A DNA stretch of 64,000 nucleotides from Galbula dea (taxonomy: Eukaryota > Chordata > Aves > Piciformes > Galbulidae). The notes beneath the pieces are model-generated. The model made no database searches. It was given only the letters and a program-made list of their open reading frames with translations, and was not told where the DNA came from. Below are positions 48,562-59,995 of this stretch, one piece after another. Every line of letters starts with the position of its first letter. The stretch's first letter is position 1. The translations under genes were made by a program, and so were the position numbers. The stretch spans positions 186,001-250,000 of the forward strand of contig VWZX01004771.1 in NCBI GenBank assembly GCA_013399015.1, given 5' to 3'.

Positions 48562-48909
48562 TTTCTCTTTTTCAGTGACAAATGGTGACTGATGAAAGCT
48601 TTTTGCTGCAAATCAAAGGCATTCATCCTGTTTGCTGTAAAAACTGGGCGAGTGACAAAGCCACCAATGCTTTGCCTGGATCTCTTCTTTGGAGGACCTC
48701 TGGCTTGGCCCAATGTATGTATTTCATCACTGTAATATCTTTTACCCAATGCCTGAAACTAAAAGCAGTTATGGGGAAGAAGTTTAGCCTGGTGCTTAAG
48801 CAGAAAACTAGACCCCTGCTTTCTCTGTTCTGGCTGTGCCATTGACCTATACCTTTTCCAAGGTGGTTTGCAATTTCGGAGGGGTTCTCTGTCAAAAACG
48901 TCAAAGGTC
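48562..48909 (-). other. Candidate exon pair of an unidentified gene
   Basis: One minus-strand frame stays protein-like over two pieces. The first, 48909-48853 (57 bases), follows a CAG acceptor and ends AAAAG before GTATAG (reading TFDVFDREPLRNCKPPWK). The second starts at 48752 after TGCTTTTAGTTTCAG and reads ALGKRYYSDEIHTLG, then a basic stretch GPPKKRSRQSIGGFV, then TRPVFTANRMNAFD, running to a stop at 48534. Splicing the two as drawn does not keep the phase, so they may not belong together. On the plus strand a strong polypyrimidine acceptor (CTTTCTCTTTTTCAG) at 48575 and a GTATGT donor near 48715 frame an alternative exon. I do not recognise the protein. Confidence 0.22.
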
Positions 48910-51156
48910 CTGATGTTTGGCAAGCAGAAAATAAAATGCACATGCAATTAAAGAGCAAATTTTCAGGCTGCTGGAGAGCTCCTTCAAAGCATCCTCAGCC
49001 ATCTCAGCAATCTTTGGGTCAATTGCTCTGGCCTTTATTTCTGTGCCTATCAGTCGGTGGCAGGAGACAGATGAAATGAATGCTCCAGACAGGCAGCACA
49101 GTTAAGTGGAGCTGCAGGTCAGAAAATGTATGTTCTAACCCTGCATCTGCCACTGATGCAAGCTGAGACAAATCATTCCATCCCTCTCCAGCTCCGTGGT
49201 AAAATGGGATGGTGCTTACTCACCTTTTAAGGCATTGCACTTGATGCTTCACCAGCACTAATCACTGTAGGTCTAGGAGGCTTAATTATCTGAAGGCTCT
49301 GAGATGTGAGATGCTCTGAAAGTACAAAGTGTGATCATTAATAGTAATCATGAACATGCAAAAAGAACAATTTCCAGTAAATTAACACAGAACCAGAGCT
49401 CAGTTCTAATCTTGTGGGTTTTAAGTGTAGCATTTCTTCCTGAGGGCTATGATAGGATCTTCCTCCCTTCATTCATTTTCAGTTAGGTTCAGATTACCTT
49501 TTAAATATTTAATAACTGCTTGGGACATTTTACTTTATGGTAATTCCACAGCAGGCATCCCTGGGCTTCTGAATTCAGCACCAGGTTTTAGAACAAACAA
49601 AGCCAGTTAATTCCTCTGCATGGAGACCCCAGGAACCTCCCTTCACGTTCCCTGAAGGTCAAGTGAAACATCCAAAGGAGCTTTGCTTTCATTTTTCACA
49701 CTCTTCTTTCCACCCACCATCAAATCAAGCAAAGCTTTTCTTAATCATTATCAGGGATACAAAAAGTTATAGTGCAGAGCAATGGACCGGTATTTCACAC
49801 TCCATTTACACAATAACTCTGAGGGCTGCTAATGTGCTGTTTGCTTTTTAACAGGCATCTCAGCAGCCATCACCCAAATGCATCTTGGCGCTGCTCCCAG
49901 GGCAACTTAACTATTTATGACAGCTTGTCTTGAAGTGCCTACATGAACATTAAGATGTCCACAGCACTCTGCAAATTGACCCATCCACATGGCATTTGAG
50001 ATCAGATGGAAAGAGCTTTCATAATGTAATGAAGGTTAGGGTAGGTGTCATTTTTAATTTATCTTTTTGACTCGTGCCCCGGCAGCAGATCCCATTTTCC
50101 AGCCTCTCTTCTGGCCAGAATATGTCAAATTGTGGAATCCTCCCATATTAACAGATGCTAATGACCTGACTCTGGCTTGGGCTGTCTTTTATTGCACACT
50201 CAGTGAGACAATAAATGGGAAATACAAACTCCCACCCTGCATAACCCATTTTCCTCCCAAGAGTGAACTCACTCCACCAGACCTAGCTGGTTGCTTATTG
50301 TCCAAGCTGAGTGATGGATGAGTAATTTAAAAGACAGACATTCCTCATGACAGCTTTCATTTTCATGCTGCTCCAGGGTTCAGGGGTGGATTTTATTCTT
50401 CAACCTGTATTTCAACTTTTTATTCACTCTTCAAAGCCAAATAAAACAACATTTGCAGACACACATAGTAACAGGGAAGAAGAAGACAAACTTCAGCTGA
50501 GACCCAACTTCAGCCCCCAGCAAGTGTGAGGAGTTCTGTCAGTGAGATTTGTCGGGGTGAGAGAGGGCACAGCTCCTCCCTCCCTTGCTCATTTATTCAC
50601 AGGGCAGAGAGAGTTAAGCTGCTTCACCTCATTAAGCCACACTTTTCTCTGTTACAGATCTGCTGTGCTTCAGGTGCTGTGAGAGAGGAGATTTGCTACA
50701 GAAAGTTATAGCAGAGGAAGATACAGAAGCAGAGTGAGTTGCTTCCCAGCTTTGCACCTTTGTTTCCCTTCACCTGGTTTGACTGTAAATATCTTGTGTA
50801 GCTCTTGCTTTTAAATATATGAACACACTGCAATTTTCCCCATAACCCATCTCCTTAGGTGATAATTGCCTTTCTCTCTCTTTCTCCCCTACAAGGCCGA
50901 CAATATTCTCACCTCACTCTTTGCTAACATCTTCCCCTCCATGGATACCAGTCACCTTTTTGCTCCCACTCTCAAACTGATTAGCATAATTGAATTACCT
51001 TAGAGTCACTGAGCCCTGCTTGCACACAGTTTGAAGATTGTTATAACAAGTAGAGGATTTGGGGTATCACAAATCTATGCATTTTTATAACTATCAGACA
51101 TCTCTAATTATAGTCTTCTTTACAACCATAAACCATAAACCTACACATATAGGTCT
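48910..51156. other. Unique non-coding sequence
   Basis: No gene or repeat recognised. 49800-50060 is repeat-free and resembles conserved non-coding DNA in texture, but that cannot be shown here. Confidence 0.4.
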
Positions 51157-51157
51157 G

Positions 51158-51192
<35 letters not shown>

Positions 51193-51200
51193 ACACATAT
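51157..51200. repeat. (TA)n(CA)n microsatellite
   Basis: About 13 TA units, followed by ACACACATACACACATAT. Confidence 0.95.
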
Positions 51201-51639
51201 TTAAAGGGTCTTTATAACACCCAGCAAAATGTGACCTCAGCTTCAATAAGACCTCCAGATTCAACAGTGACACTTAAACATTCATAACCTGAGAAATACA
51301 GAGGCCTGCAGGAATAACTAGGATATTAGTAAAACAATCCACTCTATATATGAAGGTGTGATCCATCTCAGAGTGAAGATGTAGGTCTCTGTAGGGCCAG
51401 AACAGCAGTGTACTCTGAAAAGGTGTCTGTACCTTAAGCTGTTACACTACTCCTGTCACTGGTATTGTTCTACCATTGCTAACATCACATGATTAGGCTT
51501 CACGTGTAAGTGAGACATAACTGGTTTAGGAAGTGCTGTAGTTAAAATGCTGGCAGTTAAGTCTGGACGAGTTTTTCTCTTGTTCTTGTGACAAGGTTTG
51601 CACCAGTAAACAGAGGAGCTGGGAATATTTCATGGAATG
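51201..51639. other. Unique non-coding sequence
   Basis: Nothing recognised. Confidence 0.4.
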
Positions 51640-52250
51640 AATCACAGAATCATAGAATGGTTTGGGTTACAAGGCACCTTTCAAGGTCATCTAATGCAAC
51701 CCCCCTGCAGTCAGCAGGGACATCTGCAACTGGAAGGTTTAAAATTATTTAAGACCACTAGATCAGGTTGCTCAGAGCCCCAGACAACCTGACCTGGAAT
51801 GGTTCCAGGGATGGGAAATCACTGCCACCTCTCTAGGCAACCTAGGCCAGGGTCTCACCACCTTCACAGTGAATAATTTCTTCCTTCTATCTAGTCTGAA
51901 TCTCCCTCTTTTAGTTTCAAACCATGACCCCTTGTCCTGTCACAACAGGCACTGCTAAAAAGGCTGTCCCCAGCTGTCTTATCATCCCCTCTAAAGGCTT
52001 GGGTAAGGCTGCAATGAGGTTTTGCTGGAGCTTTCTCTTCCCCAGGCTGAATGACCCCAGTTCTCTCAGTCTATCCTCACAGCAGAGAGGTTCCAGCCCT
52101 CAGAACATTTTTGTGGCCTCCTCTAGACCTGCTCCAGCAGGTCCATGGCTCTCCTGTGCTGAGGGCTCCAGAGCTGGCCCCAGCACTGCAGGTGGGGTCT
52201 CTCCAGAGCAGAGCAAAGAGGCACAATTCCCTCCCTCGACCTGCTGGACA
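51640..52250 (-). mobile_element. CR1 (class 3), about 610 bp, with a 28-bp insertion
   Basis: AATCACAGAATCATAGAATG, GGTTTGGGTTACAAGGCACC, TGCAGTCAGCAGGGACATCT, AGATCAGGTTGCTCAGAGCC, CTCTTTTAGTTTCAAACCAT, CAGTTCTCTCAGTCTATCCT, and finally CTGCAGGTGGGGTCTCTCCA, reaching ORF2. Between CATCTGCAACT and AGATCAGG lie 28 extra bases (51732-51759) absent from the other class 3 copies, flanked by an ACT duplication. It is the longest class 3 copy in the window. Confidence 0.94.
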
Positions 52251-52653
52251 AATTTAAAGAAAGGGGATACAGTGTAGTCAAGGGCAAGCACTACTGCAGA
52301 TCAGCAGAGCTGTTTGCTATGCACAATTAAAAGAGAAACAATCAGAAAGCTGGCTTCATGGTAACAAAAATGATTGCTGAAAGAAATGGATTGAGTTTGC
52401 TCTTCAGAGAAAAGCAATTTAATATTATTTGCTGTGGAAATTTTAATTTACTCCTGATTGTAAGTGCATCACAAAAGGCTAAGCAATAAACTGCTCTTCA
52501 TGCCTGAAGAAAGATGGCAGGAATTCTTGGAGGAAAACCCACAAGTGAAGCAGGCTGAGGCAACAAGAGCAAGGACAGGGCAGGGCCCATTGCTGTCACC
52601 CTGCCTGTATGGAATCAGCTCCTCTCAGCACTCTCCTGCTGTGAGCAACTAAA
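52251..52653. other. Unique non-coding sequence
   Basis: Nothing recognised between two CR1 copies in the same orientation. Confidence 0.4.
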
Positions 52654-53222
52654 GGTCATAGAATCACAGAATTATTTGGGATCTAAAAGACCTCTAAGAT
52701 CATCTAGTCCAACTCTTAACCCAATGCTTCTAGGTCTCCGCTAAATCATGTCCCTTCGCAACACACCTAACATTTGTTAAATCCCCCCAGGGATGGTGAC
52801 TCCACCACTTCCCTGGGCAACCTCTTCCAGGGCCTGACAACCCTTTTATGGAAGAAATTGCTCGTAATGTCCAACTTAAACCTCCCCTTGTGCCATTTGA
52901 GGTCATCTCCTCTGATCCTGTCACTTGTTAGTTGGGAAAAGAGACCAACTCCTCTCTCCAGCCTCCTTTCAGGGTGTTGCAGAGAGGGAGAAGGTCTCCC
53001 ATGAACCTCCTTTTCTCCAAGCTAAACAAGCCCAGTCCCCTCAGCTGCTCCTCACAAGACTTGTGCTCTAGATCCTTCAGCAGCTTCATAGCTCTTCTTT
53101 GGACACACTCCAGCACCTCAATGTCCCTCTTGGAATGAGGGCCCAGAACTGAACCCATTACTTGAGGTGTGGCCTCACAGTGAAGAGCACAGGGGGTGAC
53201 TACTGCCTTAGTCACAGTCAGT
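52654..53222 (-). mobile_element. CR1 (class 2), about 570 bp with ORF2 remnant
   Basis: GTCATAGAATCACAGAATTA, CTCTTAACCCAATGCTTCTA, CCACTTCCCTGGGCAACCTC and TTGTGCTCTAGATCCTTCAG. The minus-strand frame 52928-53281 gives the reverse-transcriptase C-terminal region (VLECVQRRAMKLLKDLEHKS; GLGLFSLEKRRFMGDLLPLC). The 5' end, in complement GACTAAGGCAGTAGTCACCC, lies at the same CR1 position as the start of the copy at 27898. Confidence 0.94.
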
Positions 53223-56200
53223 TCCCTAGATGCTTTTATACCTCTGCAAAAAAAGAGTTCCTGGTTTTTGAAAAGTAACATTTCTGTCTCATTAATATTG
53301 CCTTAGAATGGGCTAATAGCAACAACCATTCCATCTGAATTTGACACCAATTTCTTGTGTAAAATGTCTCTGTGTAAAGTTTCCTTGCTTTCAATATCCT
53401 GGAAAAAGACTCTTTAGAGTTACAGTGCTGTCTGGAGGAGATCATCCTGGGAACATATTTTAGTTTGCTTCATTTTCATTTAGTTTTGTTTGTTTGTTTG
53501 TTTAAAGACAGATGACCAAGGAACAAGAAACAGAGTTAAGAAAGGGAAATGGTCATTGCCTTAATCTTAGATTGTGGCAAGAGGTAGCATTTCCAGTGAT
53601 TTAGTGTGGTGGATGGAATTGTATCTTCTGAGAGAGACTGTAGATTACAAAATGTTCCTTCCTTGTGGCTGCAGACATTAGTCAGCCCCAGCTTACCCAA
53701 GACAGCAGCAGGGATTCATTTCACAACTGTAATCATTCACCAAATAAAATATTTTTGGTTTGGGTTTTTTTTTTCCCAGGGACCTGATCTGGTGTCAGTA
53801 GTCTCAGCAGTAAAACTCATTGCTTAAGGAGTGATGTCTGAAGCAATGACTACAAAGAATTCATCCCATTCCTGTTCTTTCCTTGACCATCAAATGGGAG
53901 ATCAGTTGTGTCTGAGCAGCACTCTTGAATTTGACACCTATGTGGTTGCTTTGGCTGCTTTCAGTCCATCTAAAGGGAAGTGTTGCCTGACAGACTTAGG
54001 AGTTTTTATGTTTGTTTTACTACTCAGTCCTTTCTGTTCCAGAGGAATCACTCCTCCAGCAGGCTACCTGGGACCTGTCAGCTCACTGCCCAGCCTTGTA
54101 GGTAATGTCCAGAGTCACAGAGGAGATAAAGGTAGAAGTAATAAGGAGGATTCTTTCTCACATCTGCTTAAAGTTTCAGCATCTGCAGGACCCCAGGGAA
54201 GGTGTTGGCATCTACATCATGTGAAGAATCACTTCCACTGGAGAGTTTGGAGCCTGCCAGGTGATGGGTCCCTTAGACAACCCATTTGAAAAATGGATGA
54301 GTGTAAATGTTAAACAAACTGATACAATCCCCAGTTTCACAGTACAGGTTTGTCAACAAACCTTTCATCCTTCCTAATTCATGCAAGCTTGTTCCCTTGC
54401 ATTTTATAAACTGAAATCCAAGAGATGATATCTCACTTAAAAAAAACCCAGCCAACCAACCAGACAAAGAAACAAACAAAAAGGAGAGACCAAACTAGAG
54501 GACAAAACCAAAACATGAACATGTAAATACTCTGCTTAATTTAAACTCTTAGACATTTTGGTGCTGACAAGCCTCTGCAGACAAATGGTGGGGGAAGGTG
54601 AGAAGGGATTAAGCCCTGAAAGAAACAGAGATGCCAAAAGAAATGTGTACAGTTTGTATGGGGATCAGGGACTCTTTTCTCAGCAATGTGTTCATCAGTT
54701 TTATCCTGAGCAGAAACTCAAGGATTTAATATTGCTGGCAGTAAGCCAGCAGCAAGTTGGGAAGGGTTTGTGTCAGCTCCCCACACACCACTCTGCTGGT
54801 GCACCTCGAGTTGAGCTGCAGAGCCTCTTGCTGCATCCATCCCAGCTCCCCTGTGCACAGATCTATTGGCAAGTCTCAGAGGAGGATTCTACAACATCTT
54901 GCTGCTCCAGCCCATAAGGTGACTCTGCCATATGCACCATCATTCTGAGTTTCTCCTGAAACTCCCTGCAGCCCCTTTTGCTGAAGCACAGCTTCTTCAT
55001 GCCAGCTCCCAGTAACTGTTTGACTTTTCCTCCCTGTTGCTCTCACAGCAGCTAATCCTATTCTGTACTTGTCAAAGGAAGAACTCTAGAAGCCATTCAG
55101 CCAGGCTGAATTTGAATCTGCAGGCAGCTCTATATCCTGGTTAGAGTCACTTGAGCCATTCAGCCTGTAAGAACTATTCATCTCACTCTATCTGGGTTTT
55201 CCATGAATTCTCTAGCCAAGAAGTTAGTCATTAGAATTAAGCATATTATATCTCACATGACTGAAATGCTGAAGTGATGAAGCCATTTGCAGATCTAAAG
55301 GGAATGCTAGCTAATGTGAGTCTGAAAGTTGAATAGTATGATATGTTCTGTCAAAGCTGAGCTTGGAATTTTCCTTGGTACTTCAGGGATGTATTCTGAA
55401 TACTTCCTTAACTAAAGGAATATCATTTACATCAAAGTGCCAGATCCAGAGACTCAGAGACTGACAAATAGCTTTCCTTGCATTTAGTTCAATGACTTCA
55501 GGAGAGGCATAAGAGGATGTTTTGGGTTTCTGAACCAAGGTGAATTCTACTGCCTGCTCAGTGAAGCAGAAAATACCGCCTAAAAAGGTCAGAAATTTCC
55601 CCTGTAAATAATTTGCAGCCATGGACATGATCCTCCCTGTACTGAGAACTAACTTTGTTCTGCTGGAACTCCTGTAGACGTCACCCATTCAGGCATGGAG
55701 AGATGGGAGTAGATGAGCTTCCATCAGTTGTGATTTCTAGACACCCTGCTTAAGGTGCAGCCTAATTACATAGAGGATTGCCTTTGATGCCTGGAGGCAT
55801 CAAAGCCAGCTCTTTGCCTTATGACATGGTTTCCAGCTTCAGGGTCATGTTCAGCACAGCTGAAGAGAGTGAGTGTCAGCAGAAATGACAATGTTTGAAG
55901 TGGTGTTGTTTTGTTAGAGGGAATGCTCAAACTTTTGAGAAAGGAGGGAAGCAATTTCTGAGTTGGAGAATAATGACAGAAGGAAATAGGAAAGGAGAAA
56001 AACACTTGCCATGGGAATGTAAAGGTTTCCAAAAGGAAAAGTCATCAGTAATTTCTTTTTTCCCTGTCCACATCCAAGTAAAGGTTTGTTTCAGTATTTT
56101 AGCTTGGAAATAAGCATATTAATAAATTATAAAACTAGACACCTTCTTTATAATGCTTTCAGTGGAGTTTTTAATAACAGCAAGCCCATTCATCCTTTCT

Positions 56201-58453
56201 TTCCTGCCTTTCTTTGCCAGTAAAGCCTGTCTTTGGCCAATGCTTGCTTTATTGTGATGAAAAAAGCAATTAGCTAACAATGTTTGTTTTATTATGATGA
56301 AAAAAGCAATTAGCTAATTAGGTGGAAGTGCTGATCTCAAGTGTCACCGAGAAGGGAATGGGAAACAAACTTCCTTCTTGTGAGCAAGCAATCTAGTTTT
56401 GACAAAGGCTGAACACCAAACTTTTGCTGGAGATAGCAGAGTCTAGCCTCACACACTGTTAGTTTTTCCCACCCAGATTTCCATTTTCCAGTCATCTGCT
56501 CTTCACTCAGCCTCTCTCAAAATCATTTCTTAGTTCCATGGAACACTTGTCCCCAAACATGAATTATCTTAGTCCTCCTCAGGAGATAAGCTCAGCTAGT
56601 TCTTTATTAATCAAACAGTGGAAACAGATTCTACATGAATCAAACAGGTTCCCAAAGCTCCTTGTAATTGCATTGTAATCATCTGATGTTTGCATTCCTG
56701 TCTGCATGCCTATACCAGTGTAGGTAAGGTGTGTGTACCTGTTACCACAGGAGAACAGCACCCTTTAATGAACAGTAGCAGAACAATGCAAGACTTTTGG
56801 CACCTTCCTTATTAGTTGGAGATTCTCCTTTAGCTCACTGTTCGAATGGAATCAGCTCTTTCAAAGCTTGACTCACACTGCTAATGTCTCACAGTGCCTA
56901 GGTTGTGTTCACAAACTTAATATAATATATAATGATGCACAAGCTTAAGATTCTGCCATTCATCTCTGCAAAGCTACAGGAGAATGTCCTTGGGAGCACA
57001 AAGGAAAGCTGGAAAACCTCCTAGAAAATTAAACAAAGAAGAACACTAAAAACATCAAGGGAAGCTGAAGAGATTTATTTGAATTATCTGAAGTGAAATT
57101 TTTGCATGGTCCAAGGAGCCCCCCACAAATCAGTCTCAGTATCTGTAATAAGCACACTTGTAGACCTTGCTGAGGTCTTTTCTCCCACACAGTTAGTTAT
57201 GTGTCAGGAGCAAAATGCCACCTACAGCTTTCTAAGACCCATTCAGCCATAAGTGTTCTTTCTGGGTCTCCTCAGTCAAAACACTGTCTGCCTGAGCCTG
57301 GTCATCTTACAGGAACTGATCAATGTAAGTTGCAGGACAGTACTGCTTAATTGTGCCTGGTACTGTTAGAGACACTTCCAAGGTTATGAGTTTCCCCAAA
57401 AGAGAAACTGTCTTCACAGAAACTATTGTGAAAAAATCCTGACACTTTAAGGTTTCTAGACTATATCTTATTCCACACTATCATTCAGTCTCTGTAAAAT
57501 TCCCTGCTTGACTGCTTGCAATCTATTCTGCAGCCAGCTCTGAAAGCACTGTCACTTCTCTCCTGCCTTTCTCCTTAAGGCTGCTCGTAACCCCTCTGAT
57601 CAGAAGGTGTGTGACAGTTCACCATGTAGGTGATGTGGTTGTCAGCAAGCACTACCTTAGTACACAAGATTTCATACTTCTGTAGTGCAAACACAGTGAG
57701 ATTAAAGGTCTGTGTTCATGTCTCCTCACACATCATGCTAATTTGATCAGCAATCTTTTGGTAGCTCTTACTCTTTGAGAAAGTGGTGTGGTGTATGCCA
57801 AGTGGAGGCTGGGAGCAAACCTTTTGTAAGCTCCATCCTAAGACTTGCAGAGTGCTGTGCCATACCACCCAAAAAACCCCATCACCAATGAATCATTCTG
57901 GTTCAGAAGGGTCCTTACAAAATGATGTAATTCTTCATCCCAGTGACATTATAGATTACCTTTAAGAAGGCACTTAGCAGGATAAATTACTTGTTATCTG
58001 CAAACCAGACGTCTCACATTCTTGGGTCCCAAATAAATACTCTTAGATTTGTTGGTTATTTCAAGATCAATATACATAGCCCCATAATAGCAGAAAATTA
58101 GTTCATCAATAGGAATTGACCAGTGCATAATCCCAAAATTGCAGTTATGCAGATTAAAAGCAGCTACTTTGTGTGTGTTTGCATGGCTGGGTGGGTGTGT
58201 ATTGGTTTAAGAAGACTCCCTCCCTCATGGACCTGATCATGAAATCCAAAATTTTCCAATTCCTGTGCAGACCAAATCTAAGATGACTAAATCTGGTGGA
58301 ACTGAGGAAATGAAAGTCTGAGGTGATAAGGCTATGAGGCTTTGAAACTGCATGGATCTCTACTGCACAAAAAAAATCAAACATATGACAATGGAATTTT
58401 CTTGGGACCTTTTTCCATTCTTTTAATGTCTGGGTTCCAAAAGTACTCCCTTG
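53223..58453. other. Longest CR1-free block; unique non-coding sequence
   Basis: About 5.6 kb (to 58875, allowing for the short tandem repeat at 58454) with no CR1 insertion, against an average spacing near 1.7 kb elsewhere. I see no gene. Open frames up to 152 codons (53831-54289) and 101 codons (55383-55688, minus) lack known domains and splice context. A (TTTG)4 run lies at 53484-53503. Confidence 0.45.
56238..56317. repeat. 40-bp tandem duplication, recent
   Basis: Units 56238-56277 and 56278-56317 differ at 3 of 40 positions, all transitions (C/T, C/T, G/A). Each unit ends GATGAAAAAAGCAATTAGC followed by TAA. Confidence 0.95.
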
Positions 58454-58515
58454 GAAAAGATCATCCCTTTGAAATGAAAAGATCATCATCTTTGAAAAAG
58501 ATCATTCCTTTGCAC
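58454..58515. repeat. About 22-bp tandem repeat, three units
   Basis: GAAAAGATCATCCCTTTG, GAAAAGATCATCATCTTTG and GAAAAAGATCATTCCTTTG repeat in a row, the last unit slightly offset. No known satellite family recognised. Confidence 0.85.
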
Positions 58516-58875
58516 TCAGTGTATGTGCTGCTCTGCGGAGTAGAGGGAGAGGAAGAGGAAAGGAGGAGAGAGACAGTATGAAGAAGAGGAGCTCAGTTTC
58601 CCAGTTGTGAACTCCTCTGTGCACCACTGGCTCAGACAGTGACTGATTTCCAGAGCTTTAGAGCTTTACATGAACATGGCATGTGACTGACAGACAGGGA
58701 AAGGAACTAGCCTTAGAAGAAAACCTTAGACAGGCTTTTCGTTTCCATGAATAATTCATTATAAACATCTTTCAATTAGCTGTCAACCTTAAACTTCTGT
58801 TCCTTGTTTTGGAGAGAGTGAAGAGTCCTTCTAACTGGGTGTAAAAATAAATAAAATTCCCTTATTAAAAGCAGG
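58516..58875. other. Unique non-coding sequence
   Basis: A purine-rich stretch (GAGGGAGAGGAAGAGG) lies near 58545. Nothing else recognised. Confidence 0.4.
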
Positions 58876-59430
58876 ATAATTCCCTGTCCTCCTGGACTTG
58901 GCACTGGTGAGGCCACTCCTCAAGAACTGGGTTTAGTTTTGGGCTTCTCACTGCAAAAAGGACATTGAGATGCTGGAGAGTGTCCAAAGAAGAGCTATGA
59001 AGCTGGTAAAGGGTCTAGAGCACAAGTCCTGTGAAGAGAAGCTGAGGGAACTGAGGGTGTTTAGTCTGGAGAAGAGGAGGCTCAGGGGAGACCTTCTCAT
59101 TTTCTACAGCTCCCCAAAAGGAGGTTGTAGAGAGGTGGGAGTTGGTCTCTTTTCCCAAGCAACAACTGACAGGACAAGAGGAAATGACCTCACATTGCAC
59201 CAGGGGAGGTTTAGGTTAGACATTGGGAAAAATGCCGTCCCCAAAAGGCTTGGCAAGCCTTGGAAGAGGCTGCCCAGGGAAGTGGTGGAATCACTATCCC
59301 TGGAGGGATTTAACAGGCTTGTAGGTGTGTTGCTGAGGGACATGGTTTAGTGGTGAGCTGGCAGTGCTGGGTTAATGGTTGGCCTTGATGGTCCTTTCCA
59401 ACCCAAAAGAGTCTAAAATTCTATAATCTG
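58876..59430 (+). mobile_element. CR1 (class 2), about 555 bp with a long open ORF2 remnant
   Basis: TTGGCACTGGTGAGGCCACT, GACATTGAGATGCTGGAGAG and an uninterrupted frame 58970-59350. That frame reads the reverse-transcriptase C-terminus to its natural stop (KLVKGLEHKSCEEKLRELRV; FSLEKRRLRGDLLIFYSSPK; GRFRLDIGKN; RLPREVVESLSLEGFNR). The class 2 tail follows: TAGTGGTGAGCTGGCAGTGC, TGGCCTTGATGGTCCTTTCC and AAAATTCTATAATCTG. The best-preserved ORF2 end in the window. Confidence 0.95.
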
Positions 59431-59995
59431 AACATCTGTAAATATTGTGGATGTTTACCATGTTTTCCATAAACCAGAAAACAACCAGAATACCAAAGAT
59501 TCAACTTAGTGGTTCAAGAACCATGAAAAGCGGGATTTAGATCTGAGTGCTTACTTGCAGTTAGTCTCAATAATTTTATTCACTTAAGCTTTTAACTTAG
59601 AGCATTAACAAGCTGAAGAAGACAGTGAAGGTTGCTGCAGGATTTCATAGGAGTCTCCTTTTGAAAGTCCCAGGCAAGCACCTTATTATGGTCAAATCAG
59701 ATGAGATCTTTGAAGTAAAACATTCAAAGCACATAAGGACTTTCTGAAAAATGTACCTCTTGTGACCTCAATTTCCAGTTCCCTCTAAGTACAGGACTGT
59801 AATCTAGGAAAGGCTTAAATTCAGGAGCAAAATTAATTATCTGCAGTCTTCTACCATTTTATTTACTGCTATGTACACGAAATGTACTGGAAATCCTTCT
59901 TCAGCAAAAAAAGTTTCATTAAATAAAGCCCCACATAAAGGTCTTCCTTCAACCATGGAAACCAATTCAGTCCCAGCTTTGCAAAATCACAGGCT
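59431..59995. other. Unique non-coding sequence
   Basis: Nothing recognised. Confidence 0.4.

Noticed and set aside
53831..54289. 152-codon open frame, plus strand
   Set aside because: Composition and content resemble translated non-coding DNA; no known motif.
55383..55688. 101-codon open frame, minus strand, somewhat protein-like
   Set aside because: I recognise no family, and no acceptor or donor fits its ends; kept out for lack of support.
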